A stretch of 64,000 bases of DNA. Origin: Haloarchaeobius salinus. GTDB lineage: Archaea; Halobacteriota; Halobacteria; Halobacteriales; Natrialbaceae. Positions 23,330-32,644 of the stretch are shown piece after piece. The position numbers and the translations under genes are program-made. The notes under the pieces are model-generated. The model was not told the origin of the DNA. It was given only the letters and a program-made list of their open reading frames with translations, and did no database searches. The stretch is from NCBI RefSeq assembly GCF_024464185.1, contig NZ_JANHAU010000007.1, forward strand, positions 1-64,000, given 5' to 3'. Within the stretch, counting starts at the first letter, position 1, and each line of letters opens with the position of its first letter.

Positions 23330-23488
23330 ATGGCCCTCCCTTTGCCGGCAGTCATTACTTACAGTTTCGTTGCTGCTGCTGTCGTCGGCCTCACTGCTAG
23401 CTTCTTCACCGACCGTATTTCCGTGAAACAGGCACTTCTCTTGGCGATTTGTACTACAATCGGTATGGCAATCGGGACGATGATGTGA
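23330..23488 (+). CDS. Small two-helix membrane protein
   Basis: A 52-residue protein (MALPLPAVITYSFVAAAVVG onward) with two hydrophobic helices, roughly residues 5-24 and 33-50, separated by FTDRISVKQ. I chose the ATG at 23330 because residues upstream in the same frame are not hydrophobic or conserved-looking. It is reminiscent of small haloarchaeal plasmid membrane proteins. Function unknown. Confidence 0.5.
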   Translation: MALPLPAVITYSFVAAAVVGLTASFFTDRISVKQALLLAICTTIGMAIGTMM

Positions 23489-23604
23489 GCAGCGTACTCA
23501 CGTTACAGAGACCACCTATACTTATCGACTGATCCACTTCCCGGAATATCGAACGATGAGAGACTCTCTGACATCACGGGGGATTTGGCCGCTAGCAGAT
23601 AGCA

Positions 23605-24753
23605 TCACGATTGGAGTCGTGAGAGCTCCGTCTCTAACTCCTGAATCCGTTCCTGTTTCTGTTCAAGTGTCGTCTCAAGTTCTTCCACTCGCTCTCGTAG
23701 GAGACGATTTTTCTCCGCGAGGTGGCTCTCGGTCCGAGAAGCAGCGCCCCGTCTTTCAGGCGATCCAGCAGAGTCGGGTGTCACGTCATCCTGTTCGGAG
23801 TCGGCAGCATCGGGGTCGTAGAACTCGGAGGTCTGTGCAATCGCCCGTTCGACGGTCTTCTCGCCATACGTCGACCCGTCGGCGTAGTGTACTTCGTCCC
23901 ATTTCTCACGGAGGAGCCCGGACTGACGGAACAACTCGTCTATTCGATACCGGTCACCGCCTGTCCAGAACGCCAGCAGACAACACAGCGCCATGTCGGC
24001 CTCTGACTGGCTCTCGTAGCCTGCCGTGGACCCCCGCCAGAGTCGCTCGAACTTCTCGCCGTTGCTGGCGTTCTGTGCCCGCTCAAGCAATTCTTCATCG
24101 GGGAGGTCCATTTCCCCTCCTGTCCTAGTCCGGCTCGTCGGCGACCCACGTGCGCCGCCTCGTACGGTTTCGTGGGTGGACTGCGGGGCCTGAGTGGTGT
24201 CCGAATCCGGAGCCAGGTACTCCTCGTATACCTCTGCGAGTGCGGTCTGTCGCTCCTGGACCGTCCCCGGCGTCGCCTCGACACGGTCCCCAGTCATCGT
24301 GAAGAACCGCGCCGTCTCGTACATCTCTACCGACCCCTTACGGCTTCTGTCACCGGGGATCTCACCCTCGATGATCACGTGGAAGCCCGTCCCCGACGGC
24401 GACACCTCGGTGAAGGATTCCAGTGTTACCACGATCTCTTGCGCGTCCTCGGATGGAACACCCGTCTCCGGGTCGCGACAGTCGTCCAGGTCCACGCCAA
24501 CGAACGGATCCTCGTCGGTGAACACGAAGCCGATACCGTCGGCCCCAGTGGAACTGTACTCGACAGCTGTCTCGAACGACCGCCAGGTCTCCTCGTCGGT
24601 CGCCGACGCAAACCCACCGTCACCTGGAATGACTGGTACCTTCGTATCCTTCCCATCCCGCTCCTTCACCCGCCAGCACACCCACTGGTCTCGCGACCGC
24701 AATGCCTCCGGAATCGCTCCCGCATCGACCAGTGTTTCGCAGCCCTCGTTCAT
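23605..24753 (-). CDS. Plasmid/phage-type primase-polymerase-like protein
   Basis: A 382-residue protein. The N-terminal half (RDQWVCWRVKERDGKDTKVP, GIGFVFTDEDPFVGVDLDDC, SPSGTGFHVIIEG) is the archaeo-eukaryotic prim-pol-like domain seen in NrS-1-type polymerases and haloarchaeal plasmid proteins; VGVDLDD supplies the metal-binding acids. Next comes a helical bundle with CCLLAFWTGGDRYRIDELFR and STYGEKTVERAI. The last 50 residues are coiled coil (ERVEELETTLEQKQERIQEL). It lacks a helicase domain. It probably primes DNA during plasmid replication or transfer. Four iteron-like repeats lie just upstream. Confidence 0.72.
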   Translation of the reverse strand: MNEGCETLVDAGAIPEALRSRDQWVCWRVKERDGKDTKVPVIPGDGGFASATDEETWRSFETAVEYSSTGADGIGFVFTDEDPFVGVDLDDCRDPETGVPSEDAQEIVVTLESFTEVSPSGTGFHVIIEGEIPGDRSRKGSVEMYETARFFTMTGDRVEATPGTVQERQTALAEVYEEYLAPDSDTTQAPQSTHETVRGGARGSPTSRTRTGGEMDLPDEELLERAQNASNGEKFERLWRGSTAGYESQSEADMALCCLLAFWTGGDRYRIDELFRQSGLLREKWDEVHYADGSTYGEKTVERAIAQTSEFYDPDAADSEQDDVTPDSAGSPERRGAASRTESHLAEKNRLLRERVEELETTLEQKQERIQELETELSRLQS

Positions 24754-24896
24754 GCTCGACCACCCTGTTCGCGAGCCGCCCGAAACGGAGCCTGAATACT
24801 ACTCATATTTCGAATATTTTGGCCAGTCACCTGATTTCTCGATTTTCTCGGGAAAACGAGTTCTCCCCCCTCTATACTAGTCGTTAATTGAGACCG

Positions 24897-25052
24897 TTTT
24901 ACCCTGGACAGTCTCGCAGTCTTGCGGTTATTACCCTGGACACCAATTCCAGAGAAATCCCACTGCTGAAGTTTACCCTGGACAGCAATCTTCGCCTGTC
25001 GAAACCCGCACTTTGAGTGAGTCAAAACTGCACTTTTCTCTGTCCAGGGTAA
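24897..25052. repeat. Iteron-like TTACCCTGGACA repeats
   Basis: TTTTACCCTGGACAG (24897-24911), TTACCCTGGACA (24931-24942) and TTTACCCTGGACAG (24972-24985) are direct repeats spaced 32 and 42 bases apart. CTGTCCAGGGTAA (25040-25052) is an inverted copy. They fill the 340-base gap before the primase-like gene. They share CTGGACA with ORB family B but not its G-rich tail. Candidate binding sites for an initiator or regulator. Confidence 0.65.
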
Positions 25053-25093
25053 CGCGATCAGTCGAGTTCTCATTTTGGCAGTGTCCATAGTAT

Positions 25094-28000
25094 TCATTTT
25101 GATATGTTATCGGAAGAACTGGGCGATTTCATCTCCTCGGAGAGGTCGATTCCCTCGTACACGGTGACCCGTTCGCCGTCGACGCGCTGGCGTCCAGGCT
25201 CGACCGGAACGTGGTCAGATAACTTCCGGGCGAACCAGACCTTGTTCGTCCCGCTAATCTCGTACTCGTCGATCCACGACGAGTACGCCTCAAAGAGGTT
25301 ACTCTTTGGAACGCTGGCGTCAGGATCAACAGTGATGTGGCGATTGACGAACACCGCGACACCGTCGTCGTCCGGGTCCAGTTCGAGAGTCGTCTCCGAT
25401 TCCTCCGTTTTATCCGAACCCCCGGCAGGGGTGGTAGTAGTCATGTCTCCGTCTGGCTCTGCGTGGGAGTCTTGACCCTGCCCACCTGTGCTCCTCTCGT
25501 CTAATGCTGAGAGGTCGGCAGCGACCGGGATTGTGTCCCCGTCCTCGTACCACAGTGGCGGTTCATCGCTGGGGAGGACGAGGATGTGATAGTCGTCAGG
25601 TTCGAACGCTGGATTCGGAAAGTCGCGAGATGGGAGGAACGGCCGTTTCACAACCACCCAGTCTTCCTCGAATGCCGTTTTCGATTCGTAGGTGTGATTC
25701 TGCCCCTGAGAGTATACCGTGTACTGGGCCGTCTCAGGGTCGTAGCTGAAGTGCGCTGGCAGGTCATCTTTCGAAATCGGACCCTCAGCATCAAAACGAG
25801 CGAAGACGCGGTCTCCGTTCGTGAGCTCATACTTCGAGTCCGTCCGATTCCAGAAAGTCCGGTCAGAACCGTCGGTTCTGGGCCGGACAGCCGTAACACC
25901 TCCTCTGGTATTCGCACCGCCGCCGAAGGTGAGCCGTTCATCCGTCGCGTAGAACCGCTCGGTCCCATCGGCCAATTCGCGCACCGGCGTTTCGAGAATG
26001 TCCTCGATTCTAGCAGCCTCTGCCGTCCGCTCGTCCTCGTCAGGTCGCACCACGAACAGCGGGACCTGGTCCATCAACTGCGCACGTCTGAGATTCTGCA
26101 GGACCTTCGCAGGCTTCGTCGGTGTCGTCGTCTCGGCTTCGATGGCGAACTCGCTGTCCAGGTCAGGATGCGTCGCGATTCCGTCGGGGCGCTCACTCCC
26201 GTCCTGTTCGACTAGCTCGACGGCGAACCCGAGACCTGTCAGGGACTCCTCGATGTCGAACAGCAGCTCGTCGTGCTCGCTCCCGCCAGCGGCAGACACG
26301 TTGCCCGTTTCTGGTGCCGAGATATCCTGCCCGTCATCACTCAATCGGACGACTACAGCATCGTTCTCTACGGAAAGGTCGACCTCGACGAGAGGAGACT
26401 CCCGTCGGACCTCGGTGAGTTCGTCGATACTCGTCTCCAGGTCGGAGTCGGACGCACTCTCCAGCCGAGAGAGGGCTTCGTCGTCGACGACCTCGACGGG
26501 CACCCAGCCGTTTTCTTCGTGTTCACCACGCCGGAGCTGGACCGCACGAATCGACTCGGCCATCACCCGGTCGAGCGCCAGCGATTCCGGGGCGGTATCG
26601 CCATCGTAGTCACGATAAATGAGGTTCCGAAGAATCTCCGTATCCGTCGGCGGGTCAGTCCCGTATCGCTGCAGACTTGCCTCGATGATGTCGTCGATCT
26701 CGTCACTCGACCGCAGCGGCGGATACGCCGGGAACGTCCGCAGCAGTACGGGCTCGGAGTACCGGCCACCCGCGAGCGGGATCTTCGTCCAGATTTTGAA
26801 CTGGTCGGTCGTGATGAGGTCCTCGGCGGTGTAGTCACGGAACCGCTTCATCAACAGGTCGGCGTCGTCGCTGTCATTCACCGAGAACGTTAGCAGGTTG
26901 TCGCAGTTGTTCTGCATCGCTTTCAGCGTATCCTCGTCGAGCTGCGAGGGATACTGCGACGCCAGGGTCACCGAGAGTCGCATTGAGCGAGCACGGGCGA
27001 GCATCGACTCGATATCCAGATTCTCGCTGGCGATCTCGTCGAACTCGTCACAGACCACGAAGTACGGGTCTGGCGTGGTATCCTGCTGGTAGGAGCGACG
27101 CTGCACCGCAGACCAGAGATTTCGCATCACACCCAGCGTGACCATCTTCTTGATGTCCGTGTTCTCGACGGGCGTGCGGACGATGACGATGCGGTCGTTC
27201 TCGATGATGTCGTCGAAGTCGATGGTGCTTGTCCGGTGGGCGATAATCCGCCGAATCACGCCGTTTTCGACCCAGGATTTGATCCGCTTGAGCAGCGGGC
27301 GGACGTCTTCGTCCTCCATCTTCGCGATCTCCTTGCAGAACTCGCTGATGTACGGGTCCTCGACATCTTCTGCGAAATCCTTGCGGCGTTCGGCATTCAG
27401 GAGGATGAAGTACATATCGATGATCGAGAACTGCTTTTCGGACTTCATCATCGCGCGAGCCATCGACTCGGTGATGGCCTCCATGTTGATGCCCCAATAG
27501 TCGCTCGTGTCGAACACCGCTTTCAGGTTCTCGACCCGGCTTTCGATCTCGTTCTCGCGCTCCTCGAGTGTCTCGCACTCGGGCAGTTCGAGGAAGTTCA
27601 TCCCGACTGTCTTCTCGTGGGATGTCGACCCAGACTCGATCCAGACCACATCGTCAAGGCGATGCTCGGGGAGCATTCGGAGCAGTTCCCGCGAGTCAAC
27701 GCCCTTCGGTTCGCAGAACATGAAGCCGTAGCCGGCGTATGCCCACTGCACCATCTGGTTGCGCTCTAATGTCGACTTCCCGTACCCGGTCGTCCCGGCG
27801 ATCCAGATGTGCCGGAACAGCGAGCTGAACTTGAGTGGTGCTTCACGGAACCCCGTCTGTGGGTCTTCGGTGTAGCCAATCCAGAGCGGGGGTTGGTCCT
27901 CGTGAGCGGCCGACTCGAACATTTCTCTGACGAACGGGCCCGCAACTACCTCTCCATCCACTGTCTCCGTCAGGACTTCCTTGCCGCCGACACGGATGGA

Positions 28001-28165
28001 TTGCTGTTCGACGATGTCGTACAACGGACGAGTCTTGGACTCCTCGACGTACTCGGTCTGTTCGCTGTCACGGTCCGCACCGTCGTGCGGCACGGGCAGT
28101 GACGAATCCTCTTCGTCGTCATCGTCCCCACCGAAGAAACGGTTAAACACGGTCCTCACCCCCAT
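25094..28165 (-). CDS. VirD4-type coupling ATPase fused to a PD-(D/E)xK-like and a C-terminal winged-helix domain
   Basis: A 1023-residue protein. Residues about 95-490 are a VirD4/TraG conjugation ATPase: Walker A GTTGYGKST (124-132), Walker B YFVVCDEFDE (368-377), and the SQYPSQLDED and FRDYTAEDL segments. Residues about 630-725 look like a PD-(D/E)xK nuclease fold: P660-D661, then FAIEAETT (E676, E678) and KPAKVLQNL (K684, K687). The final 70 residues (KSNLFEAYSSWIDEYEI, NKVWFARKLSDHV) resemble the winged helix at the C-terminus of phage D5-type primases. It overlaps the upstream gene by 23 bases. It should dock DNA to the secretion channel; the extra domains may cut or recognise that DNA. 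Confidence 0.8.
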   Translation of the reverse strand: MGVRTVFNRFFGGDDDDEEDSSLPVPHDGADRDSEQTEYVEESKTRPLYDIVEQQSIRVGGKEVLTETVDGEVVAGPFVREMFESAAHEDQPPLWIGYTEDPQTGFREAPLKFSSLFRHIWIAGTTGYGKSTLERNQMVQWAYAGYGFMFCEPKGVDSRELLRMLPEHRLDDVVWIESGSTSHEKTVGMNFLELPECETLEERENEIESRVENLKAVFDTSDYWGINMEAITESMARAMMKSEKQFSIIDMYFILLNAERRKDFAEDVEDPYISEFCKEIAKMEDEDVRPLLKRIKSWVENGVIRRIIAHRTSTIDFDDIIENDRIVIVRTPVENTDIKKMVTLGVMRNLWSAVQRRSYQQDTTPDPYFVVCDEFDEIASENLDIESMLARARSMRLSVTLASQYPSQLDEDTLKAMQNNCDNLLTFSVNDSDDADLLMKRFRDYTAEDLITTDQFKIWTKIPLAGGRYSEPVLLRTFPAYPPLRSSDEIDDIIEASLQRYGTDPPTDTEILRNLIYRDYDGDTAPESLALDRVMAESIRAVQLRRGEHEENGWVPVEVVDDEALSRLESASDSDLETSIDELTEVRRESPLVEVDLSVENDAVVVRLSDDGQDISAPETGNVSAAGGSEHDELLFDIEESLTGLGFAVELVEQDGSERPDGIATHPDLDSEFAIEAETTTPTKPAKVLQNLRRAQLMDQVPLFVVRPDEDERTAEAARIEDILETPVRELADGTERFYATDERLTFGGGANTRGGVTAVRPRTDGSDRTFWNRTDSKYELTNGDRVFARFDAEGPISKDDLPAHFSYDPETAQYTVYSQGQNHTYESKTAFEEDWVVVKRPFLPSRDFPNPAFEPDDYHILVLPSDEPPLWYEDGDTIPVAADLSALDERSTGGQGQDSHAEPDGDMTTTTPAGGSDKTEESETTLELDPDDDGVAVFVNRHITVDPDASVPKSNLFEAYSSWIDEYEISGTNKVWFARKLSDHVPVEPGRQRVDGERVTVYEGIDLSEEMKSPSSSDNISK

Positions 28166-29303
28166 CTACCCAGCTCCCGGCATCTGGACCGGTAGCCTGG
28201 TCATCTCTCGTCGGTGATTGTACTGGGTTGCCTCTCTCGTCGTACTTGACACTGTCAGCGGGAATGCGGTCACCGCGCTGAGTGTAGCGCCAGTCGATCT
28301 TCGGGGTCGTGATCTCGTTGTTCGGGATGTGTGCGACGCCGGCGAGCTCGTCGACGGTCATGATCATCTCGCGGTCGACCCACTCACGGGCGGCCATTCG
28401 CTCGACGAACTCGGAGAGCTTGCGCTGGCGCTTTGATTTGCGACGATGCGAGACGGGCGTGTCGTCGAGTCCTTGCTCGGTGATGGCGTTGTAGTACTTC
28501 CTGAACATCCCCGCGACGCCTCGAGCGCGGGCTTCAGCTTCGGTTTGATCACGAGAGACGGCGAGGACACGGATATTGACGTGGAAGGCCTGCTGGCCGC
28601 GCTGTCGTTCGATGGTATCTGCTGCTTGCTTGTCTTTCGCGGTTGCCGGGCGAACTCTCGGGTTCAGCCAGCCGACCGAGGTTCCCTGTCGGAGTCCGTG
28701 GGCGAGGTCGTCGACGCTGTTGTGTTTGAACCGGTCGCCGTCGGTCCAGGACTGCTTCGCGGGCCTGAAGACGACCTGTGTGACGACCTTGCTGTCGTCG
28801 AGAGACAGCATCTCGCTCGTGATCTCGCCATACGGGTCGACCTCGAACCCCTCGGCGTTGTGGTGTCGGATCGGATAGTATGGCATCTTCTCCATCGACA
28901 GCCACGCGCCAGCGACATACTCGTCGGGCTCGATCTGGGGGAACGCATGGCCGCTGTCGACTGGGAATACCTCCGAGTTGGCGTAGTTGTTCCCCACACG
29001 ACGCCGGAACTTGTCCGCGGCCGCCTCCGTCGCGGCGTGCATGTAAAACGTGATCACTCCCTGGTCGAACCACACCTCGAAGGAGTGGTGGTCACTCGTG
29101 TTCTTCCCCCGCCAGTTCGTCGTCACGTCGTGGACCGACTGGAGGACGCCAGCGCCGTCGACGATGCCATCGTTCTCCTTGTACGGGCGGATTCGGAGTA
29201 GTGTGCCGCCGGTGTTCTGCTGTGTCCACGTCAGTGGCTCGTCGATATCGAGCTGTGTCGCCTCGTACTTGGGGTCGCCACCGAAGAGTCCGAGCTTACC
29301 CAT
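28143..29303 (-). CDS. Conjugation-cluster protein between VirB4 and VirD4
   Basis: A 386-residue soluble acidic protein from the ATG at 29303. It is located between the two secretion ATPases and overlaps both. It has a mixed alpha/beta N-terminal region (ATQLDIDEPLTWTQQNTGGT, FEVWFDQGVITFYMHAA, FRRRVGNNYANSEVF) and a basic helical region (SHRRKSKRQRKLSEF). This could be a family conserved only in haloarchaeal transfer clusters; I cannot name it. Position suggests a core cytoplasmic component. It has no Walker motif and no relaxase HUH motif. Confidence 0.65.
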   Translation of the reverse strand: MGKLGLFGGDPKYEATQLDIDEPLTWTQQNTGGTLLRIRPYKENDGIVDGAGVLQSVHDVTTNWRGKNTSDHHSFEVWFDQGVITFYMHAATEAAADKFRRRVGNNYANSEVFPVDSGHAFPQIEPDEYVAGAWLSMEKMPYYPIRHHNAEGFEVDPYGEITSEMLSLDDSKVVTQVVFRPAKQSWTDGDRFKHNSVDDLAHGLRQGTSVGWLNPRVRPATAKDKQAADTIERQRGQQAFHVNIRVLAVSRDQTEAEARARGVAGMFRKYYNAITEQGLDDTPVSHRRKSKRQRKLSEFVERMAAREWVDREMIMTVDELAGVAHIPNNEITTPKIDWRYTQRGDRIPADSVKYDERGNPVQSPTRDDQATGPDAGSWVDGGEDRV

Positions 29304-32300
29304 CGGACTCACCTCCACTAGTCCCGCCATCTGTTCGTGGAGCGACCTCGCGCGCCTGCTTCTCTTGGGCGGTTGCAGCGACAGCGTGCAGCAGGTCGTC
29401 GGCGGAGAGTCCTTCCTCGAGGAGTTGCTCAGCAGCTTCCGGTGACAGTCCGTAGCGGCTCGTCAGCGCGTTCTGCTTTGCTTGCTCCTCGACGAACGAC
29501 TCGAAGTCCGCGTACTCGTCGGGAACGTCCGTGATCGCATCCTCGATGAACGCTTTGTCCTCGGGTTCGTAGTCGATGACGCGGCGTTCGAACGCGTCAG
29601 CGACGACGTGAACCGGGTAGGTGCCGTGCTCTTCGATCCGGACGAGCGATTCGGAGTAACCGAGTTCGTCTCTTCCGGCGTCGGCACTCCGGATGTACTG
29701 ACGTTGTTCGCGGGTTAGTCCGATTTTGTCGGCGGTCTCGTCGTCGAGGTCGGGGAGCTTGTGGAAGACCTTGATTGGGCACATCCCGAGAATCTTCTCG
29801 GCCTGCTCGCTCTCGTAGAACTCCTGGGCGGTCTGGGAGAGCAGCACCATCCGCAGTCCGGCGTGGCGCTGGTGTCGGAATGCGGTTTCGAGGAAGTCCA
29901 GGTTCGCCCTGTCCTCGAAGAGGTAGTGAGCTTCGTCGATTGCGAGCTCGACGTTCCGGTCGGTGCGTTTGGCCTGCTGGTACACTGTCGAGAGCAGCAG
30001 CTGCATCAGGAACGTCTGCCGGTCGATCCCCGAGGCACTGCCCTCGATTTGCCCGAGGTCGATGTACACCACCTTGTTGTCACCTTCCAGAATGTCCACC
30101 TCGGATTTCTTCGAGAGGTTCTCGTACGCCCCGCCCTCGCTGAACGGCTGGAGTGCAATCGCGAGGTCGTCGGCGTACTGGGTGGCACGTTCACGAGCGG
30201 AGTCCGACGCAGCGATGTTGTGGTCCTCAGGATGGTCGGAAATATCGGCGAGGGCGTCGAGGACGTCCTGCATCGTCGGGGAGTTCGCTGGCGTGTGGGT
30301 GCTCACGTCGCCGGCGACGACACCGGCCTGCCGGTATGCCTCGTCGATCGCGTATGAGAGCACGCCGGTCTGGGCACCGAGCGTGATGTCCCTGCCTTCG
30401 AGGAAGTTCTCCAGTACGGCGAACACCTCGTCTTTCTTCGCCGAGAGGGGAGAGATCCCATCGTCAGCGTCGACGACGTGCTGCGGCGTCTGGCGGATCT
30501 CTAGTGGGTTCAGTTTCGTATCCCCACCCACGGTGATAGTCTTCGCATCGAGTGCGTCCGCGATGCCCTGGAACCCACCGACGGGGTCGATGAGGACGAG
30601 CATTGTGTCGTTCCGACGTTTCATCATCCGCAGATGCCGCATGATTCCGCCGAACGTCTTCCCCGCGCCGGGCATCCCGACCACGAGTTCGCTGTGACCA
30701 GTCTCGAGTGCCCACGGGTTAATTCGGACCGGGGAGCCGTTGTGGCCGTGGTAGCCGTACTCGATGCCGTCCCCCATCATCAGGTAGTCAGAACTGAACG
30801 GGAACATCGCGCCGACGGCCTGGTTGGTCATGGTCGACATCCGGTCGCGACCAAGCTCGTTTCGCCCGAGTGGTGAGACCGTCGCGAGACCTTTCTCCTG
30901 CCAGCGGCTCGCGACCTTGAGCGTACAGTTCGAGGGAGCGTCCTTCACCAGCGAGCGCAGACGGTTGGTCTGGGAGTCGAGGTCGTCCTTGCTCTCCGCG
31001 GTGAGCCGGATGAAGACCCCACCACGGTAGAACGAGGCTTCGTTTGCTCGGACCAGCGCACGCATGTACTTCGCCCGCTGGATATCATCCTCCAGGTCCT
31101 CTTCGTGGATTCCAGCGGCATCGTGCTGGTTGACCTTGAGGTCCGAAATCCAGTCGGCCATCATGTCCTGGGCGGACTGGTTGTCGAACGGATCGAGGTG
31201 GACGCTGATGTCCGTGTTCAGGTCTGTCTCGAGCAGCACCCGTTCGAACATCCCCTCGACTGGCTCTTCCGGGAACTGGTCGATCCAGAACGTCCGCACG
31301 AACGTCTCGTCGTCGATGACGGCGTACGTCGGATTCCAGTCGACCGTTGAGGGAGCAATGATCGACTGGTGGCGGTGGGAGACACTATCGTACAGTTTCG
31401 TGGTCGACAGCCCCTCAGACTCACTCTCATCTTTGGTATCGTCTTCAGCCGTCTCTTCGTCGTCAAGCGGGAACTCCCACTCGGCCTCACCATCTGCAGC
31501 TGTTGCCTCGACAGATAGCACAGAGTCGTCACTATCTGTGCTCACGACGTCCTCCGGACTGGGCGTCGACGGAACGCCGTCGCTGATGCCGTGAGAAACG
31601 ATCGGGAACGTACCGATCGCGTTCGAGAGATTGCCGTACCTCTCCCGCTGACAGCTCCAGTACTCCTTGGTGACGCGAGCGAGCTCGTACGAGTCGACCG
31701 GCGAAATAGTACACCGGTACAGTGACGTCCCGCCACGCCGAATCTGCGATAGTCTGGATTCCAGCTTCGACTGTTTCAGCTGGTCGCGATCCTCGGGCGA
31801 GAGGTCGCTCGTCTGGAACCGACTGAACACAGACCCGACGACCGGCAGCGAGGCGAGGTACGTGACGACGCTGTCATCTGCTCCGCTGTCTGCTTCGATA
31901 TCGGCGTCGGTGACTGCGGTGATGATGTAGAACTCACGAACCGTCGTGGTTTCTGAGTCGGGTTCGCCATTGTCGTCCGTGCTCTCTTCGATCCTCGTTC
32001 GCAGCAATCGCTTGAGGACTGGACGGGACTGGACGTCGCCATCGCGGAGTCGCTCGCGGTACGTGTGGACGAGGTCGTCCCGGTCGACGGTTCGGCTGGT
32101 CGTGTAGATCTTCACCGGGAAGTCGATGTTCGCGTTCACGAACTCCGAGAACGACTGCACAGCTTTCGACCAAGCATCGTCATCCTCGAGGGAGAGGTTC
32201 GCCGGTGTGACCCGCATTGCGCCGACGAGCGCACCGTCCGTCCGCTCGATGCCGTAGGGATACACGCGCTCCAGCCGCGTCATGTACCGGACCTCGCTGT

Positions 32301-32619
32301 TATCCTCCCCACCGTGAGTGTAGGACTTGTTCTTCACCGCCCACGAGAGCCGTGCGCCCAGCCACTCGGTGAGCCAGAGGTGTCTCGGTTTTACCTTGTG
32401 CAGGAGCAGCAATAGAATCGCCAGCATCAGTCCGAAGCCGAACGTTGGGATCGTGAGCGTCGCTGGAACGAGTGCAGCGGCGACGAAGGTGACGAATCCC
32501 ACGCCGAGGAATAACACGAGTTCAGCGATGCTGTAGCCTCGCAAGAAGGCGGTCGTCCCCCCGAGGGACTGATGGATTCTTCTGGCACTGTACTCGCCTG
32601 TATTGGATTTCGTACTCAT
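29296..32619 (-). CDS. virB4: VirB4-type secretion ATPase with fused VirB3/PrgI-like membrane domain
   Basis: A 1107-residue protein. The N-terminal ~110 residues contain two close transmembrane helices (IAELVLFLGVGFVTFVAAAL, FGFGLMLAILLLLLH), like VirB3/PrgI, followed directly by the VirB4 part. Walker A is GMPGAGKT near residue 645, and Walker B LAIDEAHYLFED near 896. The motif LRMVLLSQTAQEFYESEQAE is typical of VirB4 arginine-finger regions. A variable acidic insert lies near residues 375-410. This ATPase powers assembly of the type IV channel. It overlaps the downstream gene start by 8 bases. Confidence 0.88.
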   Translation of the reverse strand: MSTKSNTGEYSARRIHQSLGGTTAFLRGYSIAELVLFLGVGFVTFVAAALVPATLTIPTFGFGLMLAILLLLLHKVKPRHLWLTEWLGARLSWAVKNKSYTHGGEDNSEVRYMTRLERVYPYGIERTDGALVGAMRVTPANLSLEDDDAWSKAVQSFSEFVNANIDFPVKIYTTSRTVDRDDLVHTYRERLRDGDVQSRPVLKRLLRTRIEESTDDNGEPDSETTTVREFYIITAVTDADIEADSGADDSVVTYLASLPVVGSVFSRFQTSDLSPEDRDQLKQSKLESRLSQIRRGGTSLYRCTISPVDSYELARVTKEYWSCQRERYGNLSNAIGTFPIVSHGISDGVPSTPSPEDVVSTDSDDSVLSVEATAADGEAEWEFPLDDEETAEDDTKDESESEGLSTTKLYDSVSHRHQSIIAPSTVDWNPTYAVIDDETFVRTFWIDQFPEEPVEGMFERVLLETDLNTDISVHLDPFDNQSAQDMMADWISDLKVNQHDAAGIHEEDLEDDIQRAKYMRALVRANEASFYRGGVFIRLTAESKDDLDSQTNRLRSLVKDAPSNCTLKVASRWQEKGLATVSPLGRNELGRDRMSTMTNQAVGAMFPFSSDYLMMGDGIEYGYHGHNGSPVRINPWALETGHSELVVGMPGAGKTFGGIMRHLRMMKRRNDTMLVLIDPVGGFQGIADALDAKTITVGGDTKLNPLEIRQTPQHVVDADDGISPLSAKKDEVFAVLENFLEGRDITLGAQTGVLSYAIDEAYRQAGVVAGDVSTHTPANSPTMQDVLDALADISDHPEDHNIAASDSARERATQYADDLAIALQPFSEGGAYENLSKKSEVDILEGDNKVVYIDLGQIEGSASGIDRQTFLMQLLLSTVYQQAKRTDRNVELAIDEAHYLFEDRANLDFLETAFRHQRHAGLRMVLLSQTAQEFYESEQAEKILGMCPIKVFHKLPDLDDETADKIGLTREQRQYIRSADAGRDELGYSESLVRIEEHGTYPVHVVADAFERRVIDYEPEDKAFIEDAITDVPDEYADFESFVEEQAKQNALTSRYGLSPEAAEQLLEEGLSADDLLHAVAATAQEKQAREVAPRTDGGTSGGESDG

Positions 32620-32644
32620 GAGTATCTTCGAAAGAACCGCTCGT

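Noticed and set aside
24750-25097. 115-residue frame bridging two genes with ATGA overlaps
   Set aside because: About 21 basic against 6 acidic residues, unlike haloarchaeal proteins, and it is laid over iteron repeats. I kept the repeats and left the frame uncalled.
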